DNA of 9,141 bases from Planktomarina sp. (GTDB taxonomy: Bacteria > Pseudomonadota > Alphaproteobacteria > Rhodobacterales > Rhodobacteraceae). Positions 5,453-9,141 of the stretch are shown piece by piece. The DNA is taken from NCBI GenBank assembly GCA_022425445.1, contig JAKMFM010000256.1, positions 1-9,141 on the forward strand, written 5' to 3'. Every line of letters starts with the position of its first letter. The first letter of the stretch is position 1. The notes under the pieces were generated by a model that saw nothing but the letters and a program-made list of their open reading frames with translations, was not told where the DNA came from and did no database searches. The translations under genes and the position numbers were made by a program.

Positions 5453-6928
5453 ATGCCAGCCGTGATGGGATCTGCGGTGACAGAGCATTTTATGGCCGCC
5501 AATCAAGCGTTTTCCATGTATCACGGCCTCACCCATGGCGCTGCCTCGACAATTCTCGCCCATGGCACAGAGGCACAAAAGGATCTTTTCCTGCCAAAGA
5601 TGATCGCCTGCGATTGGACCGGCACAATGAATTTAACCGAACCACAGTGCGGTACAGATTTGGGCCTGATGCACACAAAGGCCACGCCAAATGCTGATGG
5701 CAGCTATGCGGTGACAGGCCAGAAAATTTTCATTTCAGCCGGAGAGCATGATCTGGCAGAGAATATCATTCACCTAGTTCTCGCTAAAATCCCCGGTGGA
5801 CCGGAGGGGATCAAAGGCGTCTCATTGTTCATTGTGCCGAAATTTCTCATCACCTCCGACGGCAACCTCGGCCCGCGCAACGCTGTGACTTGCGGCGCGA
5901 TTGAATGCAAAATGGGAATACATGGTAACGCAACCTGCGTCATGAATTATGAGGCCGCCACAGGCTACTTGCTGGGCGAGATGCACAAAGGTATGCGCGC
6001 CATGTTCACCATGATGAATGAGGCGCGCTTGGGTGTCGGCATGCAAGGATTGGCGCAGGCCAGCGCCGCCTATCAAAATGCGGTGATCTATGCCAATGAG
6101 CGCCTGCAAGGCCGCGACGTCACCGGTGTTAAAAACCAAGATGGGCCCGCCGATCCGTTGATTGTGCATCCCGATACTCGCCGCAGCCTAATGGATCAAA
6201 AAAGTTTTGTCGAAGGCGCGCGGGCTTTCGCACTTTGGGGCGCCAAGTTGATTGATAAGGCTCATCGCTCGCAAGACAGGGCGGCCGATGGGCTCATTTC
6301 CCTTTTAACCCCTGTGATCAAAGGATTTCTAACGGATCAAGGCTATGCAATGACCGTGCAGGCGCAACAGATCTTCGGTGGTCATGGCTACATCGAAGAT
6401 TGGGGCATGTCGCAGTTCACCCGAGATGCGCGTATCGCAATGATTTACGAGGGAGCCAATGGGATCCAAGCACTGGATTTAGTCGGCCGAAAGTTGGGGC
6501 AAGAGGGCGGAAAACACATTGCAAATTTTATGGCGCATCTGGCGCATTTTTGTGATGAGAATGCCAATAGCATCGCACTGGAACCCTTCGTTGTCGGAAT
6601 AAAATCCGCCTCCAAAGACTTGCAGACTGCAGTGATGTATCTCATGAAAAACGGGACCAAAACGCCCCATAATGCCTTGGCCGGATCTCATGACTTTCTA
6701 CATTTGCTCGGCCATGTCTGCCTGGGCTTGATGTGGGGCGAGATGGCGAAGGCGGCCTGTACGGCATTGAAAACAAACCCTCAAGATCGTGCATTTTATG
6801 AGACAAAGTTAACAACCGGTAAGTATTATATGACACGGCAATTGCCAGCCACGGCACTCCACCTTGCACGGATCACTTCGGGCGGAGATACGTTAATGGC
6901 ACTTGACGTGGGGACCTTTTCTGACTGA
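5453..6928 (+). CDS. Acyl-CoA dehydrogenase (FadE-like, long C-terminal type), main part
   Basis: 491 residues carrying nearly all of a FAD-dependent acyl-CoA dehydrogenase, which makes trans-2-enoyl-CoA from acyl-CoA in the first step of beta-oxidation. The rest of the N-terminal helical domain (residues 1-50) is followed by the middle beta domain with MNLTEPQCGTD (59-69, FAD/substrate binding), the C-terminal helical domain from about 180, and GGHGYIEDWGMSQFTRDARI. The catalytic base is Glu333 in MIYEGANGIQ, equivalent to Glu435 of the unbroken protein. A further helical domain (about 355-480) marks the long FadE-type subfamily. Frame and motifs are intact throughout, so decay, if any, is recent. 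The ATG at 5453 is only 3 bases after the premature stop, allowing translational restart. The spacing to the next gene is 36 bp. Chain-length preference is unknown. Confidence 0.9.
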   Translation: MPAVMGSAVTEHFMAANQAFSMYHGLTHGAASTILAHGTEAQKDLFLPKMIACDWTGTMNLTEPQCGTDLGLMHTKATPNADGSYAVTGQKIFISAGEHDLAENIIHLVLAKIPGGPEGIKGVSLFIVPKFLITSDGNLGPRNAVTCGAIECKMGIHGNATCVMNYEAATGYLLGEMHKGMRAMFTMMNEARLGVGMQGLAQASAAYQNAVIYANERLQGRDVTGVKNQDGPADPLIVHPDTRRSLMDQKSFVEGARAFALWGAKLIDKAHRSQDRAADGLISLLTPVIKGFLTDQGYAMTVQAQQIFGGHGYIEDWGMSQFTRDARIAMIYEGANGIQALDLVGRKLGQEGGKHIANFMAHLAHFCDENANSIALEPFVVGIKSASKDLQTAVMYLMKNGTKTPHNALAGSHDFLHLLGHVCLGLMWGEMAKAACTALKTNPQDRAFYETKLTTGKYYMTRQLPATALHLARITSGGDTLMALDVGTFSD

Positions 6929-6939
6929 CACTTCAGTCA
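6922..6939 (+). other. Intercistronic hairpin at the end of the acyl-CoA dehydrogenase gene
   Basis: TGACTGA (6922-6928) and TCAGTCA (6933-6939) form a perfect 7-bp stem with a 4-base CACT loop; the left arm contains the TGA stop codon. No T-run follows, so it is not a normal intrinsic terminator. It may set mRNA stability between the dehydrogenase and the GST gene, or be chance. Confidence 0.4.
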
Positions 6940-6964
6940 ACGAAAATTACATCCAGAGGTTTAA

Positions 6965-7597
6965 ATGACACTCAAGCTACACTGCTTTGGAGAAAGCGGA
7001 AATTCCTACAAAGCAGCGCTCACGCTTGAGCTCGCCGGCCTCGATTGGGAACCCGTTTTTGTAGATTTCTTTCGTGGCGCCGCGCGGACCGACGCCTATC
7101 AAAACCTAAATATTATGGCCGAAGCTCCAGTGCTGGAGCAAGGTGATTTCACCCTGTCGCAATCGGGTGCAATTCAACAATGGGTGGTCGACCAGACAGG
7201 CAAACTGGGCGGAGCGCCTGAGGATAGATACGAAGTGCTGCGCTGGGTGCTTTTTGACAATCACAAGATGTCTTCGCAGGCCGGGATTACCCGTTTCTTG
7301 ATGAATTTCTTACCAGAAGACAAACGCCCACAAGAGGCGATCAAATTTATTCAGGGCCGTTTGCTCGGCGCCTTTAAAACATTGGACAGCCATCTGTCCG
7401 GACGCAATTGGATTGTTGGCCAAAGCCTCACTATCGCCGATATCGCCAATTGCGGCTATCTTTTCTATCCTGAGCCCTATGGGTTCATCCGTTCTGATTG
7501 GCCCAATATTAACGCTTGGCTCAGCCGGATTGAAGCGACGCCCGGCTGGAAACACCCCTATGACCTGATGCCAGGCAATCCCTCTGACCGAGCTTAA
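6965..7597 (+). CDS. Glutathione S-transferase family protein
   Basis: A 210-residue soluble protein with the two-domain GST plan. Residues 1-80 form the thioredoxin-like domain: LKLHCFGESGNSYKAAL with candidate catalytic or glutathione-contacting Ser in the loop after the first strand, then EAPVLE with the conserved cis-Pro, and SQSGAIQQW with the glutathione-binding Gln-Ser. The helical domain carries the N-capping motif LTIADI at about residues 155-160, a hallmark of the fold. RBS AGAGG lies 5 bases before the ATG. It sits between the dehydrogenase and the thiolase, with 11 bp to the thiolase, so it is surely cotranscribed with beta-oxidation genes. Role is unknown: removal of reactive enoyl or aldehyde by-products or a glutathione-dependent side step are both only guesses. 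Confidence 0.9.
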   Translation: MTLKLHCFGESGNSYKAALTLELAGLDWEPVFVDFFRGAARTDAYQNLNIMAEAPVLEQGDFTLSQSGAIQQWVVDQTGKLGGAPEDRYEVLRWVLFDNHKMSSQAGITRFLMNFLPEDKRPQEAIKFIQGRLLGAFKTLDSHLSGRNWIVGQSLTIADIANCGYLFYPEPYGFIRSDWPNINAWLSRIEATPGWKHPYDLMPGNPSDRA

Positions 7598-7608
7598 AGG
7601 AACGCTCC

Positions 7609-8820
7609 ATGACCGAGGCTTACATCTATGATTGCGTACGCACACCCCGCGGCAAGGGGCGTGCTGACGGCAGTCTGAATGAGGTCACAGCCGCGCGGCT
7701 CTCTGCCGATTTGCTCACTGCGCTGCAACACCGCAATCATCTCAACGGGCCAGTGATCGAGGATGTGATCTGGGGAAATGCCACACAGGTGATGGAGCAA
7801 GGCGGGTGTTTGGCCAGAACTGCCGTCCTGGCGTCAGATCTCGATGAGCGCATCCCCGGCCTGTCGATTAATCGCTTCTGTGCCAGCGGCCTAGAGGCGG
7901 TCAACCTTGCGGCCAATCAAATCCAAGGCGGTGCGGGCAACGCCTATATTGCAGGCGGCGTTGAAATGATGAGCCGGGTGCCGATGGGCAGCGATGGGGC
8001 CGCCGTTGCCGCAGATCCCTCGATCGCCATGGCGCATTACTTTGTACCGCAGGGAATTTCCGCCGATATTATAGCGACAGAATATGGCTTCACCCGCGCA
8101 CAGGCTGATTGTTTGGCCGTTGAAAGCCAAAAGCGCGCCGAGCGGGCCATAGCAGAGGGACGTTTTGACAAGACTTTGATTCCAGTCAAGGATCTTAATG
8201 GCCTGCCCATTTTGACCCATGACGAATACCCCCGCCCCGGTACGGACATGCAATCACTGGGGGCCTTGAAACCTGCCTTCAAAGACTTGGGCGAATCCAT
8301 GCCCGGCTTTGATCAAGTCGCACTGATGAAATACCCGCATCTGGAGCGGATCAACCATATCCACCATGCCGGCAACTCGTCGGGCATTGTAGATGGGGCG
8401 GCTGGCATCTTGATTGGCTCTAAAGAATTCGGAGCCGCCCACGGGCTCAAACCCCGCGCGGTTGTTCGTGCCACGGCGAAAATTGGATCCGATCCAACGA
8501 TCATGCTCACCGGCCCGGTTCCCGTCACAGAAAAGATTCTGAAAGACAGCGGGATGTCCATTTCCGACATTGACCTCTTTGAAGTCAATGAGGCCTTCGC
8601 CGCGGTGGTTTTGCGCTTCATGCAGGCCTTCAACGTTGCCGAGAGCCGTGTGAATGTAAACGGCGGCGCGATTGCCATGGGGCACCCACTTGGCGCCACG
8701 GGTGCCATCATTATTGGCATGTTGCTTGACGAATTGGAGCGCAGCGGCAAAGGCACCGGCCTGGCCACACTCTGCGTCGCCTCTGGAATGGGCGCGGCGA
8801 CAATTATTGAACGACTCTAA
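7609..8820 (+). CDS. fadA: Thiolase: acetyl-CoA C-acyltransferase / acetyltransferase
   Basis: A 403-residue thiolase, the normal length, which cleaves 3-ketoacyl-CoA with CoA to acetyl-CoA and a shortened acyl-CoA. All catalytic features are present: nucleophile Cys91 in INRFCASGLEA, NEAFA at 327-331, His359 in GGAIAMGHPLGATG, and the second Cys389 in LCVASGMG. The N-terminal DCVRTPRGKG is typical of degradative thiolases. RBS AAAGGA lies 7 bases before the ATG. Position after an acyl-CoA dehydrogenase argues for the last step of beta-oxidation (FadA-like) rather than polyhydroxyalkanoate synthesis (PhaA), although sequence alone does not separate the two with certainty; the gene symbol is by function and context. 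The next gene starts 17 bp downstream. Confidence 0.93.
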   Translation: MTEAYIYDCVRTPRGKGRADGSLNEVTAARLSADLLTALQHRNHLNGPVIEDVIWGNATQVMEQGGCLARTAVLASDLDERIPGLSINRFCASGLEAVNLAANQIQGGAGNAYIAGGVEMMSRVPMGSDGAAVAADPSIAMAHYFVPQGISADIIATEYGFTRAQADCLAVESQKRAERAIAEGRFDKTLIPVKDLNGLPILTHDEYPRPGTDMQSLGALKPAFKDLGESMPGFDQVALMKYPHLERINHIHHAGNSSGIVDGAAGILIGSKEFGAAHGLKPRAVVRATAKIGSDPTIMLTGPVPVTEKILKDSGMSISDIDLFEVNEAFAAVVLRFMQAFNVAESRVNVNGGAIAMGHPLGATGAIIIGMLLDELERSGKGTGLATLCVASGMGAATIIERL

Positions 8821-8837
8821 AAAAAAGGAGCAATCCC

Positions 8838-9141
8838 TTGAATGAATTTGAATTTCAAGCCTTTTGGGATCGCATTTCCATCTATTGGACCGATCGTGAT
8901 TTTCAGGCATGGGTTGATCATATCGCCTTGCCCTTTACCTCAATCACGCTCAACGGCCAGCTGAACAACGATTCCGTTGAAAGCCTGAAAAATGATTGGG
9001 ATCTCTATTGCCAGGCACTCGACACGCTCAAAATTTCACAAATCATTCGGAAGGTTATTGTGATTGAAGTCAGCGAGGAAGACACGTTGATCGGCACCTA
9101 TCAAACGCAAATGTTCGCCGGCGATCGGCGTGTTGTGGGAC
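8838..9141 (+). CDS. Small NTF2/SnoaL-like protein, 5' part
   Basis: An open frame of 101 codons that runs off the right edge. The start is TTG at 8838, supported by an excellent AAGGAG (8825-8830) 7 bases upstream; the nearby ATG at 8842 is in another frame that soon stops. The residues begin MNEFEFQAFWDRISIYW, with an aromatic, acidic N-terminal helix, then HIALPFTSITLNGQ, a helix NDWDLYCQALDTLKI and strands IRKVIVIEVSEEDTLIGTYQTQMF. This helix-then-curved-sheet order resembles NTF2/SnoaL-like proteins, which include small enzymes and ligand-binding subunits, but I do not recognise a precise family. It is cotranscribed with the thiolase. Function unknown; full length cannot be seen. Confidence 0.7.
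   Translation, partial: MNEFEFQAFWDRISIYWTDRDFQAWVDHIALPFTSITLNGQLNNDSVESLKNDWDLYCQALDTLKISQIIRKVIVIEVSEEDTLIGTYQTQMFAGDRRVVG

Noticed and set aside
8254..8910. Long minus-strand open frame of 218 codons
   Set aside because: It lies antisense to the thiolase, whose catalytic motifs are complete. Its product is Arg/His/Gly-rich with no family pattern.

Overview
The window looks like a chromosomal segment of a marine Rhodobacterales (Roseobacter-group) alphaproteobacterium. The inference rests on gene content and order: an MntX-type manganese transporter behind a Fur/Mur-like operator, and a beta-oxidation operon preceded by two small LiuR-like MerR regulators. Base composition, judged by eye in the mid-50s percent GC, is low for the order but known in pelagic Roseobacter lineages; I cannot name a genus. 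There are no RNA genes, insertion sequences, phage genes or CRISPR arrays, and no gene-free gap over 300 bases.

Layout. (1) 1-686, plus strand: 3' part of pyrD (class 2 dihydroorotate dehydrogenase, pyrimidine synthesis), cut by the window edge. (2) 708-2948, minus strand: a three-gene overlapping unit transcribed leftward, made of two tandem hotdog-fold thioesterases (4-bp overlap) and a MATE/DinF efflux transporter (8-bp overlap). It converges on pyrD with only 21 bp between stops. (3) 2949-3066: divergent intergenic region with a Fur/Mur-type 7-1-7 dyad in a candidate mntX promoter. (4) 3067-4176, plus strand: the MntX-like membrane protein, a two-fold internal repeat with PGCG and GDAxF motifs in each half; an upstream RBS favours a GTG start at 3067 over the ATG at 3022. 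(5) 4224-5116, plus strand: two paralogous MerR regulators separated by a 134-bp AT-rich leader holding a perfect 12-bp palindrome. (6) 5147 to the right edge, plus strand: a beta-oxidation operon with a long FadE-type acyl-CoA dehydrogenase, a glutathione S-transferase-like protein, a thiolase, and the start of a small NTF2/SnoaL-like protein initiated at TTG.

How the parts work together (inference): the MerR pair probably senses an acyl-CoA and controls the downstream operon, in which the dehydrogenase makes the enoyl-CoA and the thiolase cleaves 3-ketoacyl-CoA. Hydratase and hydroxyacyl-CoA dehydrogenase steps are not in the window and may lie just downstream. The thioesterases could release acyl or aryl groups from CoA, but nothing ties them directly to this operon.

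The most unusual feature is an in-frame TAA at 5447-5449 that splits the acyl-CoA dehydrogenase after residue 100. The same frame continues for 491 codons from an ATG only 3 nt past the stop, with all catalytic motifs intact. It may be a recent nonsense mutation, a sequence error, or a gene expressed as two pieces by reinitiation. I see no clearly new multi-gene system; the next best leads are the Mur-like control and start choice of mntX, the MerR pair with its palindrome, and the GST and NTF2-like proteins in a beta-oxidation operon.
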